A DNA stretch of 53,202 bases from an uncultured Intestinimonas sp. (GTDB lineage: Bacteria > Bacillota > Clostridia > Oscillospirales > Oscillospiraceae), in the NCBI RefSeq assembly GCF_944387725.1, contig NZ_CALXGA010000006.1:1-53202 (forward strand), given 5' to 3'. The notes under the pieces were generated by a model. It had not been told where the DNA came from. It ran no database searches and saw nothing but the letters and a program-made list of their open reading frames with translations. The position numbers were made by a program, and so were the translations under genes. Shown piece after piece: positions 8,319-17,611 of this stretch. Each line of letters starts with the position of its first letter. Positions within the stretch are counted from its first letter, which is position 1.

Positions 8319-9245
8319 ATGATTGCAATGAAGAGACTGCCCAGCCTGCTCCTGGCCGCGACCATGGCCGTGACCCTGGCCGCCTGCGGCGGCGGGAGCG
8401 CCGAGACCCCCGCCCCTGAGAGCGCCACCCCCACAGCCTCCGCCCCCGCCGCGACCGCCGGCGCCGTGCTCTCCGGCGTGGAGGACGGCGTCCTCACCGT
8501 GGGCATGGAGTGCGCCTACGCCCCCTATAACTGGACTCAGGTGGATGATTCCAACGGGGCCGTGCCCATTGTCAACAATCCCGGCTCCTACGCCAACGGC
8601 TACGACGTGATGATGGCCCAGAAGATTTGCGACGCCTACGGCTGGGAGCTGGAGGTCATGGCCCTGGAGTGGGGCGGACTCTCTCCGGCCCTGGCCGCCG
8701 GAACCATTGACGTGGCCATCGCCGGCCAGTCCATGACCGCCGAGCGTATGGCCGAGGTGGATATGGCCGGGCCCTACTATTATGCCACCATTGTCTGCGT
8801 CACCACTGCGGACAGCCCCAACGCTTCCGCCACCAGCATCTCCGATCTCAGCGGCACCTGCACCGCCCAGTCCGGCACCATCTGGTATGATTCCTGCCTG
8901 CCCCAGATCGAGGGCGCTGACATCCAGCCCCCCGCCGATACCGCCCCGGCCATGATTATGGCCCTGGAGAGCGGCACCGTGGACTTCATCTGCACTGACC
9001 TGCCCACCGCCAACGGGGCTGCGGCCAAGAACCCCGGCCTTGTGGTTCTCAACTTCTCCGGCACGGACGGCGACTTCCAGTTCGCCAGCGAGGAAGAGCG
9101 GGCGGAGAACGTGAACATCGGCGTATCCGTCCGAAAGGGCAACACCGAGCTCCAGACGGCCATGAACGATGTGTTCTCCACCATGACCGAGGATGACTTC
9201 AATGCCATGATGGACGAGGCCATTGCCATCCAGCCCGCTGTCTGA
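8319..9245 (+). CDS. Amino-acid (probably lysine) ABC transporter substrate-binding lipoprotein
   Basis: Extracytoplasmic solute-binding protein of the polar amino-acid family (SBP family 3), 308 aa. The N-terminus MIAMKRLPSLLLAATMAVTL with lipobox LAAC predicts a lipoprotein anchored through Cys 25. A low-complexity Ala/Pro/Thr linker follows, then the binding domain with VGMECAYAPYNW, NGYDVMMAQKICDAYGWELE and IAGQSMTAERMAEVDMAGPYY, typical of family 3. The start is ATG 8319 after AGGAAAGGA; ATG 8328 is an alternative. First gene of a three-gene operon under a lysine riboswitch, from which lysine is inferred as substrate; sequence alone would allow other amino acids. Confidence 0.9.
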   Translation: MIAMKRLPSLLLAATMAVTLAACGGGSAETPAPESATPTASAPAATAGAVLSGVEDGVLTVGMECAYAPYNWTQVDDSNGAVPIVNNPGSYANGYDVMMAQKICDAYGWELEVMALEWGGLSPALAAGTIDVAIAGQSMTAERMAEVDMAGPYYYATIVCVTTADSPNASATSISDLSGTCTAQSGTIWYDSCLPQIEGADIQPPADTAPAMIMALESGTVDFICTDLPTANGAAAKNPGLVVLNFSGTDGDFQFASEEERAENVNIGVSVRKGNTELQTAMNDVFSTMTEDDFNAMMDEAIAIQPAV

Positions 9246-9268
9246 CGGTAGAAAGGAGCCACTCCGGC

Positions 9269-10153
9269 ATGGATAAATTCGCGGAGCTGGGGGCCGACAT
9301 CGCCCTGCTCTGGGGGACCTATGCCTCCCGCTATCTCAACGGCATTCTCAACACCCTGATCCTGGCGGTGACGGCTACTCTGGTGGGCTGCCTCATCGGC
9401 TTTCTCTGCGGAGTGCTCAACACCATCCCCCACAGCCGCCAGGACCACGCTGTCAAGCGCTTCTTCCTAAAACTCCTCCGGGTGATCGTCCGGGTCTATG
9501 TGGAGGTCTTCCGGGGCACCCCCATGGTGCTCCAGGCGGTGTTCATCTACTACGGCCTGCCCTACTTTACCGACAACGCCGTGGCTTTTCGGGGGATTCC
9601 GGGCATCTGGGCCGCCTCGCTCATCGTGGTCTCCATCAACACCGGGGCTTATATGGCCGAGAGCGTCCGGGGCGGCATCATCTCCATTGACCCCGGCCAG
9701 ACCGATGGGGCCAAGGCCATCGGTATGAACCACTTCCAGACCATGACCAGCGTCATCCTGCCCCAGGCCATCCGAAACATTCTGCCCCAGATCGGCAACA
9801 ACTTCATCATCAATATCAAGGACACCTCGGTGATGTTCATCATCGGTTTCTTCGACTTCTTTGCCCAGCACCGGAACATCGTGGGGGTCAACAACATGTA
9901 CTTCCCCTCCGCCGCCATTGAGATGATCGGATACCTGTGCATGACCCTCACCGCCTCCTTCCTGCTGCGGCTGCTGGAGAAGGTGCTGGACGGCTCCGAC
10001 AGCTACGAGCTGGTCCAGGGCGACTCGCTGGTCCTGGCCGCCGGCACCTACAGCCACCCCGACCGGGGTACCCCCTTCGACGAGCACAGCAAGGAGCAGC
10101 GGGAACGCATCCGGCAGGAACTCAAGCACGGACGGACAAGGGGGGACCGCTGA
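9269..10153 (+). CDS. Amino-acid ABC transporter permease (HisM/GlnP type)
   Basis: Inner-membrane permease of the polar amino-acid ABC class, 294 aa. The first membrane segment is near residues 24-46 ([20 protein letters not shown]); [21 protein letters not shown] is typical of the family; the EAA coupling loop [20 protein letters not shown] is at about residues 147-166; further membrane segments follow. The hydrophilic C-terminal tail of about 45 residues is longer than in many homologues. It lies 23 bp after the binding protein and 1 bp before the ATPase, so it belongs to the same riboswitch-controlled transcript. Confidence 0.92.
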   Translation: MDKFAELGADIALLWGTYASRYLNGILNTLILAVTATLVGCLIGFLCGVLNTIPHSRQDHAVKRFFLKLLRVIVRVYVEVFRGTPMVLQAVFIYYGLPYFTDNAVAFRGIPGIWAASLIVVSINTGAYMAESVRGGIISIDPGQTDGAKAIGMNHFQTMTSVILPQAIRNILPQIGNNFIINIKDTSVMFIIGFFDFFAQHRNIVGVNNMYFPSAAIEMIGYLCMTLTASFLLRLLEKVLDGSDSYELVQGDSLVLAAGTYSHPDRGTPFDEHSKEQRERIRQELKHGRTRGDR

Positions 10154-10154
10154 C

Positions 10155-10895
10155 ATGAGCGACGCCATTTTAGAGGTCCGGCACCTCTCCAAGACCTTTG
10201 GCAGCAACCAGGTGCTCAAGGATATCGACTTCACCGTCCGGCCCGGGGACGTGACCAGCATCATTGGGGCCTCGGGTTCCGGTAAGTCTACCCTCCTGCG
10301 GTGCATCAATCTCCTGGAGACCCCAACCAGCGGAGAGATCATCTTCCACGGGGAGAGCGTCACCGGCGGCAAGGTCAACCCCAACGCCTACCGGACCAAG
10401 GTGGGCATGGTCTTCCAGTCCTTCAACCTCTTCAACAACATGACGGTGCTTCAAAACTGCATGGTGGGGCAGACCAAGGTGCTGAAAAAGAACGCCCAGG
10501 AGGCCCGTGCCAACGCCATGAAGTATCTGGAGCAGGTGGGCATGGCCCCCTACATCAACGCCAAGCCCCGGCAGATCTCCGGCGGCCAGAAGCAGCGGGT
10601 GGCCATCGCCCGGGCCCTGGCTATGGAGCCGGAGGTCCTCCTCTTCGACGAGCCCACCTCGGCCCTGGACCCAGAGATGGTGGGGGAGGTGCTGGAGGTC
10701 ATGCGCTCCCTGGCCGACGGGGGCATGACCATGCTGGTGGTCACCCACGAGATGGCCTTCGCCCGGGACGTGTCCAACCATGTGGTCTACATGTCCGAGG
10801 GGGTTATCTGCGAGGAGGGAGCCCCCAAGGAGGTCTTTTCCAACCCCAAACAGCAGCGTACCAGGGAATTTCTCTCCCGCTTCCGGGAAAATTAA
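10155..10895 (+). CDS. Amino-acid ABC transporter ATP-binding protein (GlnQ/HisP type)
   Basis: Cytoplasmic ATPase that energises the importer, 246 aa. Walker [10 protein letters not shown] (about residues 38-46), Q-loop [15 protein letters not shown], signature [15 protein letters not shown], Walker [15 protein letters not shown] (about 161-174) and switch His in [11 protein letters not shown]; the family-typical [17 protein letters not shown] closes the protein. ATG 10155 follows the permease stop by 1 bp with SD AAGGGGG inside the permease end. A strong terminator follows at 10903-10940. Confidence 0.95.
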   Translation: MSDAILEVRHLSKTFGSNQVLKDIDFTVRPGDVTSIIGASGSGKSTLLRCINLLETPTSGEIIFHGESVTGGKVNPNAYRTKVGMVFQSFNLFNNMTVLQNCMVGQTKVLKKNAQEARANAMKYLEQVGMAPYINAKPRQISGGQKQRVAIARALAMEPEVLLFDEPTSALDPEMVGEVLEVMRSLADGGMTMLVVTHEMAFARDVSNHVVYMSEGVICEEGAPKEVFSNPKQQRTREFLSRFREN

Positions 10896-10902
10896 GGCAA
10901 CA

Positions 10903-10940
10903 CCGCCTCCACCCCTGTTGGGGCGGGGGCGGATTTTTTT
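10903..10940 (+). terminator. Intrinsic terminator of the amino-acid ABC operon
   Basis: 13-bp imperfect stem CCGCCTCCACCCC / GGGGCGGGGGCGG (10903-10915 with 10920-10932), 4-nt loop, A then T7. Confidence 0.9.
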
Positions 10941-10941
10941 G

Positions 10942-10970
10942 TTGACTTTTCCGGGGAAATTGCATATACT
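10942..10970 (+). promoter_or_regulatory. Promoter of the T-box / valS transcript
   Basis: TTGACT (10942-10947), 17 bp, TATACT (10965-10970), directly upstream of the T-box leader and abutting the preceding terminator. Confidence 0.8.
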
Positions 10971-11215
10971 GAACAGGTCAAAGGCTGAGAAGGGAAGGAG
11001 TACCCGCGTGTCTGGTCCAGAGAGAAGCCGGTTTGGTGCAAGGCTTTCCAAGGGACGCGGGGAAGGTGGTCCCAGAGCTGCGGGCTGAACCCAGATTAGG
11101 CCCCGCCGGCCTCCCGCCGTTACCGGGACAAGAGCGCGGACGCACAGCGTCCGAATTCAGGTGGTACCGCGGAGTCATCCGCCCTGAGACCGAGAGGTCC
11201 CGGGGCGTTTTTTTG
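10971..11215 (+). ncRNA. T-box leader, probably valine-specific
   Basis: tRNA-sensing leader RNA. Visible are the stem I landmarks AGGAGTA and CAGAGAGAAG, the conserved T-box AGGTGGTACCGCGG (11159-11172), and a terminator with a T7 tail at 11180-11214. A plausible specifier is GTC (Val) at 11069-11071 in GAAGGTGGTCCCAG, in the position expected on the 3' side of stem I. Uncharged tRNA-Val pairing would favour the antiterminator and expression of the downstream genes. The specifier was assigned by eye and by the downstream valS, not by folding. Confidence 0.88.
11180..11214 (+). terminator. T-box-regulated terminator
   Basis: Stem CGCCCTGAGACC / GGTCCCGGGGCG (11180-11191 with 11196-11207; one mismatch, one G-T pair), loop GAGA, then T7. 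Its 5' side lies just after the T-box, as in terminator/antiterminator switching. Confidence 0.85.
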
Positions 11216-11235
11216 TGTAAGGAGGAACGACAACC

Positions 11236-11844
11236 ATGCCCCTGTTTACCGTCAAGACCACCGGGGATCGCTTCAGCCGCTGCACCGAGCAGTTTTTCCT
11301 GTTCCGCCGGGCCCAGGAGCGGGCAAGCCTCTTCTTTAAAATCAAGGTGGGAGGTCCTCTGATGCTGGCCGCGGCGGCGGTGGTGCTGGCCGTGACCCAG
11401 GACTGGAGCGGCCCCGCCGGCCTCCTCCTGGTGCTGGCCGCCGCAGTGCTGGTCTGGTACGCCGCCGGGCAGCTCCAGGGCCGGAGCACCAGGGCCTTTA
11501 TCCGCACTGCCCGGAGCCACCCCGTCGCCCCTGAGGACGCAGATACGGAGCTCCTGCTGGAGTTCGACCAGGAGGGCTGCACCCTGCGGGCCCCCGATTC
11601 CCTCCTGCCCGGCAGCGACCAGGAGGAGCGGCGGCTCTTCTCCTACGGCGACGTCAGCGGCCTCTTTGTCTCGGAGGACTATGTGCTCCTGGGCAGCAAA
11701 ACGGCGGGGGGCGCCTGCTTTGCCAAGGCCGACCTGACCCAGGGGACGCCGGAGGCGCTTATCGCTTTTCTGGAGGAGAAATGCGGCCGGAAGGCCATTT
11801 ATCACCCGCTGAACACCAAACACATGCAGGCCCTGCTGAAATAA
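11236..11844 (+). CDS. YcxB-like membrane protein of unknown function
   Basis: 202 aa, no known activity. Layout: about 38 soluble residues beginning [20 protein letters not shown], two adjacent hydrophobic segments (about 40-53 and 60-76), then a cytoplasmic-type domain with [36 protein letters not shown] and a short tail. This two-helix plus PH-like C-terminal layout resembles YcxB-like hypothetical proteins. SD AAGGAGG is 9 nt before the ATG. It sits between the T-box terminator and valS, so it appears to be controlled by charged tRNA-Val levels together with valS. The family call is by resemblance; the function is unknown. Confidence 0.75.
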   Translation: MPLFTVKTTGDRFSRCTEQFFLFRRAQERASLFFKIKVGGPLMLAAAAVVLAVTQDWSGPAGLLLVLAAAVLVWYAAGQLQGRSTRAFIRTARSHPVAPEDADTELLLEFDQEGCTLRAPDSLLPGSDQEERRLFSYGDVSGLFVSEDYVLLGSKTAGGACFAKADLTQGTPEALIAFLEEKCGRKAIYHPLNTKHMQALLK

Positions 11845-11847
11845 TCT

Positions 11848-11879
11848 CTGCTGCATCCCCCTTGGGCTGGATGCAGCAG
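11848..11879 (+). other. Intercistronic hairpin before valS
   Basis: Perfect 11-bp stem CTGCTGCATCC / GGATGCAGCAG (11848-11858 with 11869-11879), 10-nt loop, no T-run. Not a standard terminator; it could set mRNA processing or stability between the YcxB-like gene and valS. Confidence 0.6.
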
Positions 11880-11905
11880 CGCCGCAAGGAAAGGAGTTTC
11901 AACCC

Positions 11906-14542
11906 ATGAACCGAGAATTGCCAAAGGTCTATGAGCCCCAGGAGGCAGAGGGGCGCATCTATGAGATGTGGGAGAAGAACGGCTGCTTTGTGGGCCGCCG
12001 GGACCCGGACAAGAAGCCCTTTACCATCGTCATGCCGCCCCCCAACGTCACCGGACAGCTCCACATGGGCCACGCCATGGACTGCGCCCTCCAGGACATC
12101 CTCATCCGCTTCAAGCGGATGCAGGGCTACGCCGCCCTGTGGGTCCCCGGCACCGACCACGCCGGCATCGCCACCCAGATTAAGGTGGAGGAGGAGCTGC
12201 GGAAGCATGAGGGCCTCACCCGCTACGACCTGGGCCGGGAGAAGTTCCTGGAGCGGGTATGGGCCTGGAAGAGCCAGTACGGAAACCGCATTGTGGAGCA
12301 GCAGAAGAAGCTGGGGGCCTCCTGCGACTGGTCCCGGGCCCGGTTCACCATGGATGAGGGCCTCTCCGCCGCCGTGCGGCACGTCTTTGTCTCCCTCTAC
12401 CAGAAGGGGCTCATTTATAAGGGCTCCCGGATCATCAACTGGTGCCCCCACTGCGTCACCGCCCTCTCCGACGCCGAGGTAGAGTATCAGGACAAGCCCG
12501 GCAGTCTCTGGCACATCCGCTATCCCATCCAGGGGGAGGAGGGCCGGTATGTAGTGGTGGCTACCACCCGGCCGGAGACCATGCTGGGGGACACCGGCGT
12601 GGCGGTAAACCCAGAAGACGAACGCTACACCGATCTGGTGGGCAAGACCTGCGTCCTCCCCCTGGTGGGCCGGGAGCTCCCCATCGTGGCCGACGCCTAT
12701 GTGGACACGGCCTTCGGCACCGGCTGCGTGAAGATGACCCCCGCCCACGACCCCAACGACTTTGAGGTGGGCCTCCGGCACAACCTGGAGACCATCCGGG
12801 TCCTGGACGACAACGGCAAGGTGGCGGAGGGCTACGGCCGGTACTCCGGTATGGACCGCTGCGAGGCGCGGAAGGCCATTGTGGCTGACCTGGAGGCGGG
12901 GGGATACCTGGTGAAGGTGGAGCCCCACCAGCACAATGTGGGCACCTGCTACCGCTGCCACAGCGATGTGGAGCCCTTGATCTCCGCCCAGTGGTTTGTG
13001 AAGATGGAGCCCCTGGCCCGGGAGGCCCTCCGGGTGGTCCGGGACGGGGAGGTCAAGTTCGTCCCCGACCGCTTCTCCAAAATCTACACCAACTGGATGG
13101 AGAACGTCCACGACTGGTGCATCTCCCGGCAGCTCTGGTGGGGCCACCGGATTCCCGCCTGGACCTGCCAGGACTGCGGCGGGATCACCGTCAGCGAGAC
13201 CGGCCCCACCGAGTGTGAGCACTGCCACAGTGCGCACATCGTTCAGGAGGAGGACGTGCTGGACACCTGGTTCTCCTCTGCCCTGTGGCCATTCTCCACC
13301 CTGGGCTGGCCGGAGGAGACCGAGGACTACAAATATTTCTACCCCACCGATGTGCTGGTCACCGGCTACGACATCATCTTCTTCTGGGTGGCCCGGATGA
13401 TCTTCTCCGGCTGTGAGCACACCGGCAAGCCGCCCTTCCACACCGTCTTTATCCACGGCCTGGTCCGGGACGACAAGGGCCGGAAGATGTCCAAGTCCCT
13501 GGGTAACGGCATCGACCCCCTGGAGATCGCCCAGCAGTACGGCGCCGACGCCCTGCGCTTCAACCTGGTCACCGGCAACTCCCCGGGCAACGACATGCGC
13601 TTCTACACCGAGCGGTGCGAGGCCATGCGGAACTTCGCCAACAAAATCTGGAACGCCTCCCGCTTCCTGATGATGAACCTGACCATTGATCGATGCGAGC
13701 TGCCGGAGAAGCTGGAGCTGGAGGACAAGTGGATTCTCTCCAAGCTCAACCGGGTGATCCCGGAGGTCACCGAGAACCTGGAGAAGTTCGAGCTGGGGGT
13801 GGCCGCCCAGAAGGTCTACGACTTCATCTGGGACGACTACTGCGACTGGTATATCGAGCTCACCAAGTCCCGGCTCCAGGGGGAGGACCCGGAGGCCAAG
13901 GTCCGGGCTCAGCAGGTCCTCTGCTACGTCCTCACCGGCATCCTCAAGCTCCTCCACCCCTTCATGCCCTTCCTCACCGAGGAGATTTGGCAGGCCCTGC
14001 CCCACGAAGGGGACTACCTGATGCTCCAGCCCTGGCCGGAGCACCATGTGCGCCTGGACTTCCCGGAGGAGGAGAAGGCCATGGAGCTCATCATGGAGGC
14101 CATCGGGGCGGTGCGGACCCGCCGGGCCGAGATGAACGTGCCCCCCTCCAGAAAGGCCCGGCTCACTGTGGCCACCCTGGAGCAGGAGGTCTTCCACGCC
14201 GGGATTCCCTTCCTCAAGCGCCTGGCCTACGGCAGCGAGGTCACCATCACCGGCCTGTCCGGAGCCCAGGAGGGAGACAAAGGGGAGGTCACCGTCCTCA
14301 CCCCCTCTGCCCGCATCTCCATGCCCCTGGCCGAGCTGGTGGACCTGGAGAAGGAGAAGGCCCGATTGGAGAAGGAGCTGGGCAAGCAGCTGGCCGAGCG
14401 GGACAAGCTCCAGACCAAGCTCCAGAACCCCGGCTTTGTCAACAAGGCCCCGGCCAACGTGGTCCAGGCCGAGCGGGAGCGGGCCGAAAAGCTCGCTGCA
14501 CTCATTGCCGGGCTGGAGGAGCAGCTGGCCGCCATGAAGTAG
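11906..14542 (+). CDS. valS: Valyl-tRNA synthetase
   Basis: Class I synthetase, 878 aa, full length. [16 protein letters not shown] carries the HIGH motif (about residues 45-60); the editing domain contains [28 protein letters not shown] is at about 526-536; the anticodon-binding region includes [13 protein letters not shown]; and the C-terminal coiled-coil arm (about 805-875, [15 protein letters not shown]...) is typical of ValRS. SD AAAGGAG is 9 nt before the ATG. Expression is expected to depend on the T-box about 700 bp upstream, with the YcxB-like gene in between; no independent promoter is obvious. Confidence 0.97.
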   Translation: MNRELPKVYEPQEAEGRIYEMWEKNGCFVGRRDPDKKPFTIVMPPPNVTGQLHMGHAMDCALQDILIRFKRMQGYAALWVPGTDHAGIATQIKVEEELRKHEGLTRYDLGREKFLERVWAWKSQYGNRIVEQQKKLGASCDWSRARFTMDEGLSAAVRHVFVSLYQKGLIYKGSRIINWCPHCVTALSDAEVEYQDKPGSLWHIRYPIQGEEGRYVVVATTRPETMLGDTGVAVNPEDERYTDLVGKTCVLPLVGRELPIVADAYVDTAFGTGCVKMTPAHDPNDFEVGLRHNLETIRVLDDNGKVAEGYGRYSGMDRCEARKAIVADLEAGGYLVKVEPHQHNVGTCYRCHSDVEPLISAQWFVKMEPLAREALRVVRDGEVKFVPDRFSKIYTNWMENVHDWCISRQLWWGHRIPAWTCQDCGGITVSETGPTECEHCHSAHIVQEEDVLDTWFSSALWPFSTLGWPEETEDYKYFYPTDVLVTGYDIIFFWVARMIFSGCEHTGKPPFHTVFIHGLVRDDKGRKMSKSLGNGIDPLEIAQQYGADALRFNLVTGNSPGNDMRFYTERCEAMRNFANKIWNASRFLMMNLTIDRCELPEKLELEDKWILSKLNRVIPEVTENLEKFELGVAAQKVYDFIWDDYCDWYIELTKSRLQGEDPEAKVRAQQVLCYVLTGILKLLHPFMPFLTEEIWQALPHEGDYLMLQPWPEHHVRLDFPEEEKAMELIMEAIGAVRTRRAEMNVPPSRKARLTVATLEQEVFHAGIPFLKRLAYGSEVTITGLSGAQEGDKGEVTVLTPSARISMPLAELVDLEKEKARLEKELGKQLAERDKLQTKLQNPGFVNKAPANVVQAERERAEKLAALIAGLEEQLAAMK

Positions 14543-14668
14543 GCGGCGCGGCTCCGGCCGCCGGGTCTGAAAACAAATTGTAAAAAAACTGTTCTGACCT
14601 CTATGCAAAAGGGAAAACTTATATTAAAATGGAGGGACAGAACTGTGACAAGGGAAGGGGACATGGAT

Positions 14669-15391
14669 ATGCCTGAGCTGCGGTATAAGCGGGTGCTGCT
14701 GAAGGTCAGCGGCGAAGCCCTGGCGGGAGACGCCAGCCGGGGGCTGGACTTCGACGTCATCGGCGAGGTCTGCGACGTCATCCGGAAGTGCTGTCAGGCC
14801 GGGGTGCAGATGGGCATCGTGGTGGGCGGCGGCAACTTCTGGCGGGGCGTGAAGGACGGGGGCGGCCGGATGGAGCGCACCCGGGCCGACCATATGGGGA
14901 TGCTGGCCACCGCCATCAACGCCCTGGCCCTGGCCGACGTGCTGGAGCAGAAGGGGGTGGACGTCCGGGTTCAGACCGCCATCGAGATGCGGGCGGTGGC
15001 CGAGCCCTACATCCGCTCCCGGGCCATCCGCCATATGGAGAAGGGGAGAGTGGTCATCTTCGGCTGCGGCACCGGCAACCCCTTCTTCTCCACTGATACC
15101 GCCGCGGTGCTCCGGGCGGCCGAGATCGACGCCGACGCCATTTTGCTGGCCAAGAACATCGACGGCGTCTACAGCGCCGACCCCCGGAAGGACCCTAACG
15201 CCGTCAAGTACGACAGCATCAGCTACGACGACGTACTGACCCAGCACCTGGAGGTGATGGACACCACCGCCACCTCCCTTTCCATGGACAACAAAATTCC
15301 CGTGATTCTCTTTGCCCTCAGGGACCCGGAGAACATCTACCGGGTGGTCATGGGCGAGAAAATCGGCACCATCGTCAAGGAGGAGAAATGA
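14669..15391 (+). CDS. pyrH: UMP kinase
   Basis: Amino-acid-kinase-fold enzyme converting UMP to UDP; cytoplasmic hexamer in the family. 240 aa when started at ATG 14669 (E. coli PyrH is 241 aa). Motifs [42 protein letters not shown] and [16 protein letters not shown]. Longer starts at 14603 and 14663 are in frame, but the SD AAGGGG (14655-14660) is 8 nt before 14669 and only 2 nt before 14663. It opens the conserved pyrH-frr-uppS-cdsA-dxr-rseP cluster. The rpsB and tsf genes that often precede it are absent; valS lies upstream instead. Confidence 0.95.
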   Translation: MPELRYKRVLLKVSGEALAGDASRGLDFDVIGEVCDVIRKCCQAGVQMGIVVGGGNFWRGVKDGGGRMERTRADHMGMLATAINALALADVLEQKGVDVRVQTAIEMRAVAEPYIRSRAIRHMEKGRVVIFGCGTGNPFFSTDTAAVLRAAEIDADAILLAKNIDGVYSADPRKDPNAVKYDSISYDDVLTQHLEVMDTTATSLSMDNKIPVILFALRDPENIYRVVMGEKIGTIVKEEK

Positions 15392-15392
15392 G

Positions 15393-15947
15393 ATGAACGA
15401 GATTCTCAAGGAGTACAGCGTGAAGATGCAGAAGACCGTGGACGTGGTCATCTCCGACTTCGCGGCTGTCCGGGCCGGCCGGGCCAATGCCGCCGTGCTG
15501 GACAAAATCACGGTGGACTACTACGGCAGCCCCACCCCCATCAACCAGGTGGCCGCCATTTCCTCCCCCGACCCCAGGAGCCTCCTCATTAAGCCCTGGG
15601 ACGGCTCCGTCCTCAAGGCCATCGAGAAGGCCATCCAGGCCTCCGACCTGGGCATCAACCCCCAGAACGACGGCTCCTCCATCCGCCTGAACTTCCCCCA
15701 GCTCACCGAGGAGCGCCGTAAGGAGCTCACCAAGCAGGTGCGGAAATACGCCGAGAACGGCAAGGTGGCTATCCGCAACGTCCGCCGGGAGGCCATGGAT
15801 AAGCTCAAGGCCCTGCAAAAGAAGTCCGAGATCACCGAGGACGACTGCAAGGACTTTGAGAAGGAGCTCCAGGACCTGACCGACAAGCGCTGCAAGGAGC
15901 TCGACGAGCTGGCGGCCAAGAAGGAAAAGGAGCTCATGGCCGTATAA
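15393..15947 (+). CDS. frr: Ribosome recycling factor
   Basis: 184 aa, the family's normal length; with EF-G it splits post-termination ribosomes. Shows the N-terminal helix EILKEYSVKMQKTVDVV, the strongly conserved VRAGRANAAVLDKITVDYYG, LLIKPWDGSVLKAIEKAI, and LTEERRKELTKQVRKYAENGKVAIRNVRREA. The start is ATG 15393, 1 bp after the pyrH stop and 5-6 nt after SD AGGAGAA; an upstream in-frame start at 15312 is rejected because it lies inside pyrH and adds no family residues. Confidence 0.97.
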   Translation: MNEILKEYSVKMQKTVDVVISDFAAVRAGRANAAVLDKITVDYYGSPTPINQVAAISSPDPRSLLIKPWDGSVLKAIEKAIQASDLGINPQNDGSSIRLNFPQLTEERRKELTKQVRKYAENGKVAIRNVRREAMDKLKALQKKSEITEDDCKDFEKELQDLTDKRCKELDELAAKKEKELMAV

Positions 15948-15972
15948 AAGCCCGGAGCGCAATCCCACCGCA

Positions 15973-15999
15973 GTGCGGGGCGTTTGACACGCCCCGCAC
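15973..15999 (+). terminator. Hairpin between frr and uppS
   Basis: Perfect 11-bp stem GTGCGGGGCGT / ACGCCCCGCAC (15973-15983 with 15989-15999), 5-nt loop, followed by GCTTTCTGTCC. The T-run is weak, so it may be a partial terminator that lowers expression of the lipid genes relative to pyrH-frr. Confidence 0.5.
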
Positions 16000-16043
16000 G
16001 CTTTCTGTCCCCGCGATTCCTGTCTGAACCTGAGGAGGCGCGT

Positions 16044-16784
16044 ATGGCCCTTTGGAAGAAGAAGCCCCCGGCGGAGGTGGACTTTACCCGCCTGCCCCGC
16101 CATGTGGCCATCATTATGGACGGCAACGGCCGGTGGGCCAAGCGCCGGGGCCTGCCCCGCACTGCCGGTCACGCCGCCGGCGCGGAGAATTTCCGCGCCA
16201 TCGCCACCTACTGCAAGGAGATCGGCCTTGCGTACCTGACGGTCTACGCCTTCTCCACCGAGAACTGGAAGCGCCCGGCGGAGGAGGTCTCCGCTATCAT
16301 GGGTCTTTTGAAGAAGTACCTGATGGAGGCCATCGGCCGCATGGAGCGGGACCGGGTGAAGATGCGCTTTTTTGGGGATTTAAGCCCCCTGAGCCAGGAG
16401 CTCCGGGAGCTGTGCCGGGAGACGGAGGAGATCTCCCAGCGCTATGAGGGCTGTCAGGTGAACATCTGCCTGAACTACGGGGGCCGGGACGAGCTCCTCC
16501 GGGGGGCCCGGGCCTTTGCCCTGGACTGCCTGGAGGGCCGGGCCGATCCCAACCACCTCACCGAGGCGGCCTTCGGGGGCTACCTGTACTCCGCCGGCGT
16601 CCCCGACCCCGACCTGGTCATCCGGCCCAGCGGAGAGGTGCGGATCTCCAACTTTCTGCTGTGGCAGGCGGCCTATGCTGAATTCTATTTTACCGACGTG
16701 CTCTGGCCCGACTTTTCCAAGGAAGAGCTCCACAGGGCCCTGGCGGCCTATCAGGGCCGCTCCCGCCGGTTTGGAGGCATTTAA
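16044..16784 (+). CDS. uppS: Isoprenyl (undecaprenyl) diphosphate synthase
   Basis: cis-Prenyltransferase making the C55 lipid carrier for peptidoglycan; membrane-associated cytoplasmic enzyme. 246 aa. HVAIIMDGNGRWAKRRGLPR contains the catalytic Asp and pyrophosphate-binding residues; then GHAAGAENFRAI, YAFSTENWKRP, CLNYGGRDEL and the C-terminal RPSGEVRISNFLLWQAAYAE with FYFTDVLWPDF. ATG 16044 follows SD GAGGAGG by 5 nt; an upstream frame start at 15984 would begin in the hairpin and is rejected. The RTSGE motif usual in the family is RPSGE here, a minor change. Confidence 0.96.
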   Translation: MALWKKKPPAEVDFTRLPRHVAIIMDGNGRWAKRRGLPRTAGHAAGAENFRAIATYCKEIGLAYLTVYAFSTENWKRPAEEVSAIMGLLKKYLMEAIGRMERDRVKMRFFGDLSPLSQELRELCRETEEISQRYEGCQVNICLNYGGRDELLRGARAFALDCLEGRADPNHLTEAAFGGYLYSAGVPDPDLVIRPSGEVRISNFLLWQAAYAEFYFTDVLWPDFSKEELHRALAAYQGRSRRFGGI

Positions 16785-16788
16785 AACC

Positions 16789-17607
16789 ATGGGAAAACGT
16801 ATCCTGGTGGCGGTGGTGTGCATCCCGCTGATCTTTGTGGTGTTCTTTCTGCTGCCCCCGATCTTTCTGCCCATTATGATCTCCCTCCTGTCCATGATTG
16901 CCCTCCATGAGGTGCTCTGGTCCACGGGCTTTGTGAAGAATCCGAAGATCTCCGGGCTCTCCATTGTCCTCTCCGGCGTCATCCCCTTCTGGGTCTTCAT
17001 CGGGGAGGGGATGCGCTCGGCCCTGGTGGGCATCTTCCTCTACTTCGTGCTGATCTTCCTGACGGCTATCTCCAGCCGCTACACCGTCACCCTGGAGAAG
17101 ATGGGGGGCTCCTTCTTCTTCGCCATGCTCATTCCCTACTTCCTCTCCTCCTTTGTGCGGCTGGATAGTCTGGCCCTGGGAAAGCACCTCATCCTCATCC
17201 CACTGGTGGCCGCCTTCACCAGCGACGCCTTTGCCCTCTTCGCTGGCATGGCCTTCGGCAAACACAAGCTGGCCCCGGAGCTCTCCCCCAAGAAGACGGT
17301 GGAGGGGGCTGTAGGGGGCTTCCTGGGGGCCATCGCCTGCTGCCTGGTCTACGGCGCGGTGATGGATCTGGGCTTCGGCCTGGGAGTGAGCTATCCCCGC
17401 TTCGCCCTCTACGGGGCCCTGGGGAGCCTGGTCTCCCAGCTGGGGGACCTGTCCTTCTCCTATATCAAGCGGCAGTACGGACTCAAGGACTTCGGCAACA
17501 TCTTCCCCGGCCACGGCGGGGTGCTGGACCGCTTTGACAGCGTGATCTTCTGCGCCCCCCTGATTGAAATTCTCATCCACTATCTACCCGCCATCTGGGA
17601 GGTGTAA
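16789..17607 (+). CDS. cdsA: Phosphatidate cytidylyltransferase
   Basis: Integral-membrane enzyme forming CDP-diacylglycerol from CTP and phosphatidate for phospholipid synthesis. 272 aa with about seven to eight hydrophobic segments starting at RILVAVVCIPLIFVVFFLL. The CDS signature is complete at the C-terminus: SYIKRQYGLKDFGNIFPGHG followed by GVLDRFDS; upstream HKLAPELSPKKTVEGAVGGF is also typical. ATG 16789 is 4 bp after uppS, with its SD TTGGAGG inside the uppS end. The longer frame from 16516 overlaps uppS and is not used. Confidence 0.95.
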   Translation: MGKRILVAVVCIPLIFVVFFLLPPIFLPIMISLLSMIALHEVLWSTGFVKNPKISGLSIVLSGVIPFWVFIGEGMRSALVGIFLYFVLIFLTAISSRYTVTLEKMGGSFFFAMLIPYFLSSFVRLDSLALGKHLILIPLVAAFTSDAFALFAGMAFGKHKLAPELSPKKTVEGAVGGFLGAIACCLVYGAVMDLGFGLGVSYPRFALYGALGSLVSQLGDLSFSYIKRQYGLKDFGNIFPGHGGVLDRFDSVIFCAPLIEILIHYLPAIWEV

Positions 17608-17611
17608 GGCT

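Noticed and set aside
11759..14608. 949-codon open frame antisense to valS
   Set aside because: GC-rich codon bias keeps the opposite strand open; the translation is Gly/Leu/Val/His-rich with no motif, and valS on the other strand is unmistakable.
14543..14668. Promoter for pyrH
   Set aside because: A TATATT box at 14620-14625 is visible but no acceptable -35 at normal spacing, so it was not listed.
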